Origin: Garcia nutans
Taxonomy: Eukaryota > Streptophyta > Magnoliopsida > Malpighiales > Euphorbiaceae
Length of the DNA: 64,000 nt
Assembly (NCBI GenBank): GCA_947685225.1
Contig: CANTUV010000032.1
Coordinates: 25,675,501-25,739,500 of the forward strand
Direction of reading: 5' to 3'
The position numbers and the translations under genes are program-made. Position 1 is the stretch's first letter; the number at the start of each line of letters is the position of its first letter. Of the stretch, positions 11,900 through 22,141 are shown piece after piece. The notes under the pieces are model-generated. The model saw only the letters and a list, made by a program, of their open reading frames with translations, was not told the origin of the DNA and searched no databases.

Positions 11900-12209
11900 C
11901 TGTGTTCTATAAACTGAAGTTCGCTGAGAATGCCAATGTTTCGTCGGATAATAAATAATCATAAAAATTCACTAAGGAAAAGCTTAAAAAAGAAAAGCCG
12001 AAGACCAAAGCTCTTTTCTTCATTTCTAGGTCTTTACTTTTGATTATCCATAAGTGATCTTCTGGGTTTTGTATCTCGATCCTTCTTGGGTCTGTTGCTT
12101 AATCGATTTCTAAAAAGCCTACGGTTGTTCTTCAGGATCTGAGGGTATTGGTTTCTGGTTGGACAAGAAGCTTTTTAATCGCTGAGAGGAGCGATAATTT
12201 TTCTTTAAG
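11900..12209 (+). other. Probable 5'UTR first exon of the NYN/LOTUS gene
   Basis: This is the least repetitive, most gene-like stretch upstream of the NYN/LOTUS gene. It contains CT-rich leader sequence (for example ctcttttcttcatttctagg) and ends in a good splice donor, CTTTAAG followed by GTACCC, at 12209/12210. The matching acceptor would be TGTTCAG at 19,311, close before the coding ATG. No transcript evidence is available, so the exon start is approximate and the assignment is an inference from position and splice signals. Confidence 0.45.
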
Positions 12210-12674
12210 GTACCCTTTTATTGTTTCCTTTATACGTACGCTTGTTTTGATTTTAAATTGTGTTAATCGAAATGGGAATTTATTCTTCAGTGGGTTTTTT
12301 GTTTTCGGCTGTGAAAACGCAGTATAAGTGAATAAATTTTGCAGTCTAGTGTTTAGATTTTGGAGCTTTTTCTATTTACTTTGTTGAATTTTGCTTCATT
12401 TTTGGAATTTGTATTTGTTTTGCTTTTTCCACTACTGTGTGTAAATAATATTACTTTACCCTTAATGGATAGTTTTATTAGCTTTTACTCATATGCTTGG
12501 GAGCTGATAAATAACTTCGATACATGTTGCCTTTGTGAGATTCTCGTGCTAATTGAATTTAATGTTTTGCTTTCATTCAAGCAATCATTGCACCACTGTA
12601 TCATTGTTTAAAATGACAATTTGCTTTCAGACGGCCAATTATTATCAAGCAGTTACTGTTGTTTAGATGGTAAC

Positions 12675-13168
12675 TGTCAAAGAAGTAGGCACCAACCATT
12701 TTTTGTCAAAAATGGAGGTGCCTAATTAAGGGGATTGTAAAAAATGGAGGTGCCTAATTTAGGACATTGTCAAAAGTGGAGGTACCTAAATTTGGGGAAT
12801 TGTTAAAGTCAAAAATGGAGGTGCCTAATTTATTGACTAATTTCACCAACCCATGTTTTTGAAGCCTATATAAACCCATCCACTTCATTTGGAAGACACA
12901 CCTCAAAAATTGAAGAAGTAAAGAGAAGAGAGTGTCTTTGAGAGAATTTTGTGAGGAAAAATTCTTGTTCATAATTGAGTGAGGGTTGTGAGTGTTTGTA
13001 AACACATTGTATTTTCTCCTTAATAGAAGTCTGCAGCAGCTTCGGAGATGTAGGCATAATTGACCGAACTCCGTTATCAAATTCTGTGTTATTATTCCGC
13101 ATTTATTTTCGCTCTCTTACTAATCTGGTCTAAGGGAATAGAGTGGTAATCACCATAATATCCCAACA
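12675..13168 (+). repeat. 5' LTR of the intronic Copia element
   Basis: The LTR begins TGTCAAAG and ends ATATCCCAACA. The U3 carries four copies of a repeat centred on ATGGAGGTGCCTAATT (starts near 12,712, 12,744, 12,775 and 12,815; spacing 32, 31 and 40 bp). A TATA box TATATAAA follows at 12,867-12,874. The third copy is diverged (GTGGAGGTACCTAA). Confidence 0.95.
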
Positions 13169-13170
13169 AC

Positions 13171-13182
13171 TGGTATCAGAGC
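13171..13182 (+). other. Primer-binding site, initiator-Met tRNA type
   Basis: TGGTATCAGAGC lies two bases after the 5' LTR, as in most plant Copia elements. Confidence 0.92.
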
Positions 13183-13301
13183 TTTGGGTGATAAATTCTG
13201 TCAATTTTTGCAAAGTTACTATTCACGTGAATAGTGAATTTCGTGAATAGTAAAATTTTATCGGCAGTTTCGATTTGTCGACAAAGGTGTCCTAGTACAC
13301 G

Positions 13302-13502
13302 GTGGTTCGCAGAAATAGTCAGAAACGATCCAAAGGAGTCCAGATTCGAGTAGGAGCGATGACTGCAGATGAAGGAAAAGTGAGAATTGAAAAGTTCGAC
13401 GGTGCGGACTTTGGCTTCTGGAAGATGCAGATTGAAGATTATCTGTACCAGAAAAAGTTATATCAACCTCTCAGGAATAAAGCCAGAAGGCATGAAGGAT
13501 GA
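13302..13502 (+). pseudogene. Copia gag N-terminus, frameshifted from the rest
   Basis: This short frame encodes the natural gag start: MTADEGKVRIEKFDGADFGF, continuing with WKMQIEDYLYQKKLYQPL. Reading then falls into a stop shortly after 13,480. The continuation (SGIKPEGMKDEEW) is in the frame of the long gag-pol ORF, one phase later. A small indel near 13,470-13,480 therefore separates the first roughly 35 gag residues from the polyprotein. The upstream ATG at 13,302 is probably leader, and the likely family start is the ATG at 13,359. Confidence 0.75.
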
Positions 13503-16500
13503 AGAATGGAATCTTCTCGACAGACAAGCCCTTGGAGTTATTCGATTGACATTATCACGAAATGTTGCTTTCAACATCGCCAAAGAAAAGACCACAGCAG
13601 GTCTAATGGCGGCTCTCTCCAACATGTATGAAAAGCCATCAGCTTCAAACAAAGTTCATTTGATGAAGCGGTTATTCAATTTGCAAATGGCAGAAGGGGC
13701 ATCAGTGGCCCAACACCTGAATGAATTCAACACAATCACAACCCAGTTGAGTTCCGTAGAAATTGAATTCGATGCTGAAATTCGGGCTTTGATTCTCTTA
13801 TCATCTCTACCAGATAGTTGGAATGCTACCGTTACAGCGGTTAGCAGTTCATCGGGAAAAACCAAATTGAAATTCGATGATGTTCGGGATCTGGTGTTGA
13901 GTGAAGATATTCGACGAAGAGAATTGGGTGAAGCATCTACCTCTTCAGCTTTACACACAGAATCTAGAGGGAGAACTTTAGAAAAAAGTTCATATCGTGG
14001 CAGATCAAAATCTAGAAGAGACAAATCTAGATCGGGGAAGAAAGATTTCAAGTGTTATAACTGCGGCAAGAATGGTCATTTTAAGAAAGATTGCCGAGCA
14101 CCAAAGAAAGATAGCGGTGCACAGGGATCTGCAAATGTGACCGAGGAAGCAGGTGATGCCATGATTCTAAGTGTCAACAGTCCAATTGAATCATGGATTT
14201 TAGATTCTGGGGCATCTTTTCACGCTACCCCATGCCAAGAAATTATGGAGAACTACGTCAATGGTGATTTCGGGAAGGTTCATCTAGCTGATGATGAAAC
14301 CTTAAAGATCGTAGGAAAAGGGGACGTCCGATTAAAGTTGTCAAATGGGAATACCTGGAAGCTGCAAGGAGTGAGACATATTCCTAGTCTTAAAAGGAAT
14401 TTGCTCTCTGTAGGACAACTTGATGAAGATGGTTATGGTACAACCTTCAAAAGTGGTGAATGGAAGATTACCAAAGGAGCACTCGTCATTGTCCGTGGTA
14501 AGAAGACTGGCACTCTCTATGTAACCTCAAACTTAGAGAATGTTATTTCAGTAGCAGATGCAGATGAAAAATCAAACCTATGGCACCAAAGGCTTGGCCA
14601 TATGAGCGAGAAAGGGATGAAGACGCTTTTGTCAAAAGGAAAATTGCCGGAACTGAAAAGTATCGATGTCGGCCTATGTGAAGATTGTATCTTTGGAAAA
14701 CAAAAGAAGGTCAGTTTTTCAAAGATTGGCAAGACACCCAAGGCAGAAAAATTAGAGTTGGTCCATACCGATGTATGGGGACCGTCTCCAATTCCATCTC
14801 TTGCAGGCTCATTGTATTACGTCACATTCATTGACGATTCAACAAGAAAGGTATGGGTGTATTTTCTGAAGAAGAAATCAGAAGTCTTTGATACATTCAG
14901 AAAATGGAAGGCCATGGTAGAAAATGAAACTGGTTTGAAAGTCAAGCGATTGAGGTCTGACAATGGAGGAGAGTACAGAGATAGAAGATTCAGAGAATTT
15001 TGCGCAAACAGCGGAATCAAGATGGAGAAAACAGTTCCCATGACACCGCAGCAGAATGGTGTAGCTGAGCGCATGAACAGAACTCTGAATGAACGTGCCA
15101 GAAGCATGAGGATACATGCTGACTTGCCCAAGAATTTATGGGCTGAAGCTGTCAACACCGCTGCCTACCTAATCAACCGTGGGCCTTCAGTACCTTTAGA
15201 TGGTGAAATACCAGAGGAAGCATGGAGCAAAAAAGAGGTAAACCTTTCACACTTAAGAGTGTTTGGTTGTATCTCTTACATACATATAGATTCTGCTGGA
15301 AGAAGTAAATTGGATGCCAAGTCAAACAAATGTGTCTTTGTTGGATATGGTGGTGATGAGTTCGGTTACCGATTTTGGGATTATGAAAATCACAAGATCA
15401 TTAGAAGCCGGGATGTCATATTCAATGAGAATGTAATGTACAAAGACAGATTAAATGCAGAATCAAATAGCTCCAAGATAGATGTTGAAAATAAGGAATT
15501 TGTTGAGTTCGAGGATATTTCTGGAAATGATGTTCAGAATAGTCCTGAAGTAGAGGAGCCAAGCATGCCGGAATTGAGGCGCTCCTCCAGAATTACAAGA
15601 CCAATCCAACGTTACTCGCCTTCTTTGCATTACTTGTTGCTGACAGACAATGGTGAACCAGAGTGCTACAATGAAGCAATACAAGTGGAGGATTCAATCA
15701 AGTGGGAGTCTGCCATGAAAGATGAGATGGACTCACTCATGTCAAATCATACATGGGAATTAGTTGAACTACCACAAGGCAAGAAAGCACTCCACAACAA
15801 GTGGATTTATAGGATCAAAGAAGAGCATGATGGAAGTAAACGCTACAAAGCAAGATTGGTTGTAAAAGGTTTTCAACAAAAGGAAGGTATTGACTATACT
15901 GAAATTTTCTCTCCAGTCGTGAAGCTTACGACAATCAGACTGGTATTGAAAATTGTAGCCGCAGAAAATTTACATCTTGAACAATTAGATGTAAAGACAG
16001 CATTCCTTCATGGAGATTTGGAGGAAGAGATCTACATGAAGCAACCAGAAGGCTTCATTAAGGCAGACAAGAAAAATCTAGTGTGCAAGTTGAAGAAGAG
16101 TTTATATGGTCTAAAACAAGCTCCTAGACAGTGGTACAGAAAGTTTGATAGTTTTATGAGCAGCAGCGGTTTCACAAGATGCCAAGCAGATCATTGTTGC
16201 TACATCAAGAAGTTTGACAATAGCTTTATTATTTTATTGTTATACGTCGATGATATGCTCGTTGCAGGTTCAGACATGCAAGAGATTAAAAATTTAAAGC
16301 AGAAATTGTCAAAACAGTTTGCAATGAAAGATCTGGGTGCTGCAAAGCAGATTCTTGGAATGAGGATCAAGAGAGACATGAAGTCGGGGACTTTGATGTT
16401 ATCACAGGCTGAGTACATAACCAAAGTACTAGCCAGATTCAACATGCAAGATGCTAAATCAGTGAGCACACCTTTAGGTGTTCATTTCAGACTCTCCAAA

Positions 16501-17202
16501 GAACAGTCACCGAAGACTGAGGAGGAACGTGCACACATGACGAAGGTGCCATATGCCTCAGCAATTGGGAGTTTGATGTATGCCATGGTTTGTACCAGAC
16601 CAGATATTGCTCAAGCAGTGGGAGCTGTTAGCAGGTACATGAATAATCCAGGCAAGGCACACTGGGAAGCAGTCAAATGGATTCTCAGATATCTTCGAGG
16701 TACCACAAATAAGGCGCTTTGTTTTAAAAGTGGAGATACGACACTAGCAGGTTATGTGGATGCTGACTTAGCTGGAAATGTTGACGTTAGAAAGAGCACT
16801 ACAGGGTATGTCTATACTCTAGGAGGTACCGCAGTGAGCTGGGTCTCTCAATTACAGAAGATAGTTGCTCTCTCCACAACTGAAGCAGAATATGTCGCTG
16901 TCACGGAAGCCAGCAAAGAAATGGTTTGGCTCCAAGGTTTCTTGGAGGAGTTGGGCAAGAAGCAAGAAAACAATATCTTGCATTGTGACAGTCAGAGTGC
17001 CATACATCTAGCGAAGAATCCGTCTTTTCATGCCAGAACGAAGCACATACAGTTGCGGTATCACTTTATCAGGTCACTTCTGGAAGATGGGATTTTGAAA
17101 CTTGAGAAGATTAGTGGAACTCAAAATCCGGCAGACATGTTGACGAAGACGGTGACTATTGATAAACTGAAGCTGTGCTCAGCTTCAGTTGGCCTATACT
17201 AG
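13387..17202 (+). CDS. Copia gag-pol polyprotein, 1271 codons
   Basis: The product is the retrotransposon polyprotein, acting in cytoplasmic virus-like particles and then in the nucleus. By residue: UBN2-type gag about 50-190; CCHC knuckle CYNCGKNGHFKKDC about 223-236; protease with WILDSGAS about 270-277; integrase zinc region HQRLGHMSEKG about 400, then CEDCIFGK; integrase core with HTDVWGP about 460 and PQQNGVAERMNRT about 555; RT with KWIYRIKEEHDGSKRYKARL about 805, LDVKTAFLHGDL about 867 and YVDDM about 952; RNase H with VDADLAGN about 1124; C-terminus NPADMLTK. This order and wording match the TNT1-94 type. The first part of this frame (before about 13,480) is out of frame relative to the true gag N-terminus, so the ATG at 13,387 is not the ancestral start. 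Otherwise the frame is intact, which fits the near-identical LTRs. Confidence 0.93.
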   Translation: MKSSTVRTLASGRCRLKIICTRKSYINLSGIKPEGMKDEEWNLLDRQALGVIRLTLSRNVAFNIAKEKTTAGLMAALSNMYEKPSASNKVHLMKRLFNLQMAEGASVAQHLNEFNTITTQLSSVEIEFDAEIRALILLSSLPDSWNATVTAVSSSSGKTKLKFDDVRDLVLSEDIRRRELGEASTSSALHTESRGRTLEKSSYRGRSKSRRDKSRSGKKDFKCYNCGKNGHFKKDCRAPKKDSGAQGSANVTEEAGDAMILSVNSPIESWILDSGASFHATPCQEIMENYVNGDFGKVHLADDETLKIVGKGDVRLKLSNGNTWKLQGVRHIPSLKRNLLSVGQLDEDGYGTTFKSGEWKITKGALVIVRGKKTGTLYVTSNLENVISVADADEKSNLWHQRLGHMSEKGMKTLLSKGKLPELKSIDVGLCEDCIFGKQKKVSFSKIGKTPKAEKLELVHTDVWGPSPIPSLAGSLYYVTFIDDSTRKVWVYFLKKKSEVFDTFRKWKAMVENETGLKVKRLRSDNGGEYRDRRFREFCANSGIKMEKTVPMTPQQNGVAERMNRTLNERARSMRIHADLPKNLWAEAVNTAAYLINRGPSVPLDGEIPEEAWSKKEVNLSHLRVFGCISYIHIDSAGRSKLDAKSNKCVFVGYGGDEFGYRFWDYENHKIIRSRDVIFNENVMYKDRLNAESNSSKIDVENKEFVEFEDISGNDVQNSPEVEEPSMPELRRSSRITRPIQRYSPSLHYLLLTDNGEPECYNEAIQVEDSIKWESAMKDEMDSLMSNHTWELVELPQGKKALHNKWIYRIKEEHDGSKRYKARLVVKGFQQKEGIDYTEIFSPVVKLTTIRLVLKIVAAENLHLEQLDVKTAFLHGDLEEEIYMKQPEGFIKADKKNLVCKLKKSLYGLKQAPRQWYRKFDSFMSSSGFTRCQADHCCYIKKFDNSFIILLLYVDDMLVAGSDMQEIKNLKQKLSKQFAMKDLGAAKQILGMRIKRDMKSGTLMLSQAEYITKVLARFNMQDAKSVSTPLGVHFRLSKEQSPKTEEERAHMTKVPYASAIGSLMYAMVCTRPDIAQAVGAVSRYMNNPGKAHWEAVKWILRYLRGTTNKALCFKSGDTTLAGYVDADLAGNVDVRKSTTGYVYTLGGTAVSWVSQLQKIVALSTTEAEYVAVTEASKEMVWLQGFLEELGKKQENNILHCDSQSAIHLAKNPSFHARTKHIQLRYHFIRSLLEDGILKLEKISGTQNPADMLTKTVTIDKLKLCSASVGLY

Positions 17203-17265
17203 TATCAAGGTCGTAGAAGAGCTGTTGCATTGATCAAGGTGTGAAGACAGATTGAAATCAGTCTT

Positions 17266-17277
17266 CAAGTGGGAGAT
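17266..17277 (+). other. Polypurine tract of the intronic Copia element
   Basis: The stretch AAGTGGGAGA lies directly before the 3' LTR start TGTCAAAG. This is the usual position of the plus-strand primer. Confidence 0.7.
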
Positions 17278-17771
17278 TGTCAAAGAAGTAGGCACCAACC
17301 ATTTTTTGTCAAAAATGGAGGTGCCTAATTAAGGGGATTGTCAAAAATGGAGGTGCCTAATTTAGGACATTGTCAAAAGTGGAGGTACCTAAATTTGGGG
17401 AATTGTTAAAGTCAAAAATGGAGGTGCCTAATTTATTGACTAATTTCACCAACCCATGTTTTTGAAGCCTATATAAACCCATCCACTTCATTTGGAAGAC
17501 ACACCTCAAAAATTGAAGAAGTAAAGAGAAGAGAGTGTCTTTGAGAGAATTTTGTGAGGAAAAATTCTTGTTCATAATTGAGTGAGGGTTGTGAGTGTTT
17601 GTAAACACATTGTATTTTCTCCTTAATAGAAGTCTGCAGCAGCTCCGGAGACGTAGGCATAATTGACCGAACTCCGTTATCAAATTCTGTGTTATTATTC
17701 CGCATTTATTTTCGCTCTCTTACTAATCTGGTCTAAGGGAATAGAGTGGTAATCACCATAATATCCCAACA
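17278..17771 (+). repeat. 3' LTR of the intronic Copia element
   Basis: It is 494 bp, the same length as the 5' LTR. The differences seen are one A/C in the second U3 repeat and two T/C changes in the stretch reading AGCAGCTCCGGAGACGTAGG. The tandem U3 repeats and TATA box are conserved, so the element brings a second promoter that reads toward the downstream host exons. Confidence 0.95.
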
Positions 17772-19495
17772 GTAACATGCTGCTCAACTATCACGCCAGC
17801 CGTCTTGCATTGGAAACACCTAATGATGAATGTGACCAATGCACAAATATGCTCAATAGAAAAACGGACACAGATGATGGTGATGGGGTTTCCCTTTTTT
17901 TTTTACTGATTATTTCCTCTTGGCTCTCTGCTTTCTGCTAAATCTTTTGGTTTTAAATTAGTTTCCAAATACGTAGGACTTCAGAGAATATGAATAGTGA
18001 GTCAAGATAGTCCAAAGGGACTTAGTGCCAATTTGACAGAATACGAGTATTTCAATAATTTAGTGAATTGTTGTAGCTGTTAGCTGGTAGTTATACCAGT
18101 TGAAGCTGCATATCAGTAGCATTAAGTGAAATTGTTTTCTGTTGGATACTTTGATGCGTGGAAAGGTCCTGATTAAAATATTTTATTCAATAAAATCTCA
18201 TATTTTGGATAATGAGAAACATTAGGTTTTAACAAGTACATATAACTTGATTTTACGCTTATTGGTTGGAAATCAATGTTCAACAACCATGTCTTGTCTC
18301 TTTTAATTGACTTCAAACTTGAACCACCTCCTGGTCATGAGCTATTCATTGGTTGACTATGAAAACTATACCTGTATTTGTGGCGTACTGGATTCTTGGG
18401 ATGGGATTTGGAATGCCAAAATTCATGTGCTATATAAGGCGTGATAAAGGGACTAAAATAATGAACTAATATAAGTCACGTTAAATTGAGGTTTTTTCTA
18501 GTTATCATGGCAATAATAATGGAAGGAATGAACTAATATTACTCACTCATTAGAATGTGATTTGCTAGTTATTGTGGCAATAATATTCATTTTATGAAAG
18601 GAAACACTTATCTTTTGGAGACTAATGCAAATATGAGCTGAAAAATCAACCTTGTTAAGAGAAATAAAGATTATGTTTGATATACTGTAATGTCAAATTT
18701 CCTATATATTTTGTAACTGCGTGGTGGTTTGATCAAATTCCATGATGCTCATTATGGTCAGTAAATATGCTCAAGTCTTGGCTTTCACAAGCTATTTCCT
18801 TGGTTCCTAATTATTTTCTTGTGGGATAGCATTGTTTTCTTATTGAAGGTTATTGTTGCTCTAAAACTGTTGTGCTGAATAGCATAGATAAGTGAGGCAG
18901 CCTATCTCCAAAAAATACCTTAGCTGTGTCTAAGTGAGCCAACCTGATACAAATTTTGAATGAAGAAAGAAATGAGAAAGAACTTATTGAATAATTTAAT
19001 ATTCTAGACTAACAGGAGATGTTTTTTTGGTTTTGTGCTCTTTTTAGTGGGGCATGGTTTTTGAGATTGATTTGGAATGATGCTTGGATAAAGTTTTATT
19101 AGTTTTTAGATCATGTGACTTGAAATGCTAACATTCAACTAAATTATAAGCCAGGAAATTATATTTGCTGAATATAGTTGCCATCTCTGTATTTGTAGGA
19201 CTTTGTAGTGAGGTGCTAAATACTGTGTCTAATTTTTCCCATGTTAGCTTGTAAATTTTATTTTGGATACCAGTTGCTACTTGCTAACATAAAATAAATT
19301 GACGTGTTCAGGAACAAGGCATCTGAGCACATCAGGATGCCAAGGTCATCCATAGTTTCTCATTTATACAGCTTGCTCATTTTTAGCTCAAGTTAAACGA
19401 AGAGCAATCTTGTATTGCTTAGTGAATTATATTTTCTTCTCTTAGGACATCTACTGGAATCTTTAACTTTTAAAAGCAATAATAATAAAGAAGTG

Positions 19496-21088
19496 ATGGC
19501 TAGTGCAAATACATTGACATCAATGGTGGTACCTACTGATTCATCTGGGCAGAGGGGAATCAATTCAGCAGAATCAAACACACAGACAACTCAACCTCCT
19601 TCAAGCCAGCAAAACCGTAACTCTCTAGATGGTCCTGTGGCTATCCTCTGGGACATTGAGAACTGCCGTGTCCCCAGTGATGTCCGCCCTGAAGATGTAG
19701 CTGGTAATATCAGAATGGCTTTACGGGTGCATCCGATAATTGAAGGTGCAGTTATGATGTTTTCTGCATATGGGGATTTTAATGCCTTCCCTAGGCGACT
19801 TAGAGAGGGCTGCCAGAGAACTGGTGTTAAACTCATTGATGTTCCTAATGGTAGAAAGGATGCTGCTGACAAGGCTATTTTAGTTGACATGTTTCTTTTT
19901 GCCCTTGACAACCCACCTCCTTCTTCCATCATGCTTATATCGGGAGATGTTGATTTTGCTCCAGCACTCCACATACTTGGTCAACGTGGATATACTGTGA
20001 TCCTTGTTATCCCTGCTGGTGTGGGTGTCTCTTCTGCTTTGAGCAATGCTGGTAAATTCGTTTGGGACTGGCCTAGTGTGGCTCGTGGGGAAGGCTTTGT
20101 ACACCCCTCAAAGGGTTTAGTGCCTCCTTATGTAGGACCACCTGACATTGCTGGGTATCTCATGGGTTGCCATGTAAATGACAATTTTGATGGCCAAAAT
20201 GAAGAGGAGGCAATTGTATATAGAGGACTCTCACAAAGCTATTACAACTCAAGAGATTTCTCATTAATGTCACAATCTTTGTCTGAATACAACTGTAGTT
20301 CATCAATGGCCATGCCTTATTTTCCCACAAGTATGAGGTCACAGAGCCTCCCATCTGGTCTGAATGAAGTTTCAGCTGGTCCAGTTTTATATGATGACCA
20401 ATACCATTCAACTATGTGGGTGCAGCCTGGAGACATAAATGGCCTGAAGGTACAGCTTATGAAATTGCTTGAACTTTCAGGAGGATGCTTGCCTCTTACC
20501 CGTGTTCATGCTGAGTATCAGAAGCTCTATGGACGGCCTCTTTATGTGTCAGAATATGGCACGTTCAAGCTGGTTAATCTTTTCAAGAAAATGAGTGATG
20601 CATTGGCAATTGATGGCAAGGGTCAAAAAAAGTTTGTCTACATTCGAAACTGGAAAGCAAGCCCAAGTGCACCTCCTTTAGTTCTAGCAAAGAAGGATGG
20701 GAAAGGGAAGGGGGCTCAGGAAGAAAGTTTGGCTGTTATGACGGGAGGCGGCTCTTCGGATGATTTCTCGGATGAGGAAAGGGTGGTTGTTGAGGAACAC
20801 GAGGAGAGGAGGAATCAAGGTAAGACTAGCACAGCAAGATGTGAAGTTATTCACCAAAATCTTGAACAATTCAAGCAGGAGTTGCAGGAGATTCTGGTGA
20901 GCTATTCTTGTCGAATTTTCCTGGGTTGTTTTGAGGCGATATATCAACAACGATATAAGAAACCACTACACTATCAAAGGTTTGGTGTGGATCGGCTAGA
21001 GGATCTATTTAATAAGGTGGGGGATGTTGTTTTCTTGCATGAAGAACCAGTAAGCAAGAGGAAATTCCTGGTTGCAGTCGGTAGTTAG
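19496..21088 (+). CDS. NYN-domain RNase-like protein with two LOTUS (OST-HTH) domains
   Basis: This is a 530-residue protein from one coding exon. Residues about 45-205 form an NYN (PIN-like) domain with candidate catalytic acids: D53 in LWDIEN, D122 and D125 in GRKDAADKA, and D151/D153 in SGDVDFAP. Residues about 312-387 (GLKVQLMKLLELSGGCLPLT to FVYIRN) and about 446-530 (QELQEILVSYSCRIFLGCFE onward) each look like a LOTUS/OST-HTH RNA-binding domain. An acidic, glycine/serine-rich linker separates them. Known relatives are plant 'endonuclease or glycosyl hydrolase' NYN proteins and animal MARF1, which act in RNA metabolism; RNA cleavage by this protein is inferred, not shown. I chose the ATG at 19,496 (MASANT) because upstream in-frame codons back to 19,415 overlap the T-rich acceptor TTCTCTTAG ending at 19,445. 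This is the only clearly intact host gene in the window. Confidence 0.9.
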   Translation: MASANTLTSMVVPTDSSGQRGINSAESNTQTTQPPSSQQNRNSLDGPVAILWDIENCRVPSDVRPEDVAGNIRMALRVHPIIEGAVMMFSAYGDFNAFPRRLREGCQRTGVKLIDVPNGRKDAADKAILVDMFLFALDNPPPSSIMLISGDVDFAPALHILGQRGYTVILVIPAGVGVSSALSNAGKFVWDWPSVARGEGFVHPSKGLVPPYVGPPDIAGYLMGCHVNDNFDGQNEEEAIVYRGLSQSYYNSRDFSLMSQSLSEYNCSSSMAMPYFPTSMRSQSLPSGLNEVSAGPVLYDDQYHSTMWVQPGDINGLKVQLMKLLELSGGCLPLTRVHAEYQKLYGRPLYVSEYGTFKLVNLFKKMSDALAIDGKGQKKFVYIRNWKASPSAPPLVLAKKDGKGKGAQEESLAVMTGGGSSDDFSDEERVVVEEHEERRNQGKTSTARCEVIHQNLEQFKQELQEILVSYSCRIFLGCFEAIYQQRYKKPLHYQRFGVDRLEDLFNKVGDVVFLHEEPVSKRKFLVAVGS

Positions 21089-21394
21089 TAAGAGTAATAA
21101 GCAGCCTATCTTTAAATGCTTTTCGCATGTGTATTGCAGACTCTCCTATTTCTTTCTTCATAATTTTTTCCTGCAGTTTCATAAGTGGTGGGAGAGGGTG
21201 GATCACATTTGCCGTTTTATAAAATATGTGTCCTGCATGGATTGAGGTATTTTAATTTTGAAATCTCCATGTATGCCTCTGTGCCTTGTCATTGTAACTA
21301 ATCAAACTACTAATGTTTAGCGTCTATCATGACCCCAAGTTATAAGACCTAATTAAATAAGAATTTGTTAATTAGCTATATTAGAATTTTATTT
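21089..21394 (+). other. 3' flank / probable 3'UTR of the NYN/LOTUS gene
   Basis: This is non-coding, T-rich sequence between the stop codon and the TRIM-like element. No canonical AATAAA stands out, though plant polyadenylation signals are loose. No other feature is seen. Confidence 0.4.
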
Positions 21395-21663
21395 TGCTGT
21401 CATTATTACCTCATCATTAGTATTGAATTCTAGAAGATTCCCAAATTAGTTATATATGTAGGTAAGAATATGTAATGTAGATATGATTTAATGAAATATA
21501 ACCAAATTTTCTTTATCTTCCACTCCTCTCTCTCAATATTTGTTGTTCTCTAATTTCTCTTCTTTCTTTCTTTATTCTCTTCTCTCCCTTCTTCTTCTAC
21601 CACTACTTCATCTTAGCCTCAAATTCTTCAAATCTATATTGTCATGGACCCAGGTACTTGATA
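21395..21663 (+). repeat. 5' LTR of the TRIM-like element
   Basis: About 269 bp, starting TGCTGTCATT and ending near TACTTGATA before the primer-like site. Clear but imperfect similarity to 22,852-23,101 indicates a moderately old insertion. Confidence 0.7.
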
Positions 21664-21879
21664 ACTAGTATCAGAGCTTACTGAAGATCCCAAACCAGTC
21701 TTTTTCCTGCTTCTCTAGTACAAATGGCAAGGAAAAGATAAAAATCTAATCTCTCTGTTTCTTCTCTCTAATTCTTCTTTGTGAATTTTCCTATTTCAAT
21801 TGTGAAAGATGAATCATAAGGTTGAAATTCCGATTTAATTATATACAGACCTTGTGTCTTGATTTTGATAAATTGTCGT

Positions 21880-22141
21880 GATGTCAACACAACTATTGGT
21901 TGTATCCAGCGAAGACTAGAAGAAGAATTTGACATGAATTTATCTCAAAAGAAGGATTTTATTAGAGAACAAATTCGCCATTTTCTTGATACTTTGATAA
22001 CAAAGATGAAGATGATGCAAGTGGATCACACATAGAAATATATAAAGAATATGAAAATGAAAACAAAAAGGACACAGCTAGAGAAAATGACGAAAAGAAA
22101 GGGAAGAGAATGGATCAACCAATTATTATTGATACTCCCTG
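21880..22141 (+). pseudogene. Captured DEK_C-domain fragment (SWIB/BAF60-like gene)
   Basis: From 21,880 a frame reads DVNTTIGCIQ, RRLEEEFDMNLSQKKDFIRE and QIRHFLDTL. This matches the pattern of the plant DEK C-terminal domain found at the N-terminus of SWIB-domain chromatin proteins (N-T-T, R-x-L-E-E-x-F, D/N-L, K-x-FIREQ). After a one-base phase change the sequence continues as an acidic/lysine-rich linker (DNKDEDDASGSHIEIYKEYE and onward) up to a stop near 22,140, again like those proteins. It lies between the two LTRs of a TRIM-like element, which suggests capture by the retroelement. Recognition is from memory of the family. It could be an unrelated charged leader. Confidence 0.55.

Larger units (their letters stand above)
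12675..17771 (+). mobile_element. Complete Tnt1-like Ty1-copia retrotransposon
   Basis: Two 494-bp LTRs (12,675-13,168 and 17,278-17,771) flank a primer site and a gag-pol frame. GTAAC is duplicated at 12,670-12,674 and 17,772-17,776, the 5-bp target duplication expected of integrase. Reading the LTRs side by side I count 3 mismatches in 494 positions, so insertion was recent. The element lies in the same orientation as the NYN/LOTUS gene, inside its probable 5'UTR intron. Only a frame break near the gag N-terminus mars the coding region. Confidence 0.95.
12210..19311 (+). other. Probable 5'UTR intron of the NYN/LOTUS gene, enlarged by a Copia insertion
   Basis: A donor at 12,210 and an acceptor ending at 19,311 would bound a 7.1-kb intron. 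Removing the Copia element (12,675-17,771) and one copy of its target duplication leaves about 2 kb. The flanks 12,210-12,669 and 17,777-19,311 contain no long open frames and show the T-rich composition of plant introns. A second small intron may end at TTCTCTTAG (19,445). Confidence 0.45.

Noticed and set aside
12754..13102. Minus-strand frames of 108 and 78 codons, repeated at 17,357-17,705
   Set aside because: They are antisense to the Copia LTRs and identical in both copies because the LTRs are. They have no family likeness.
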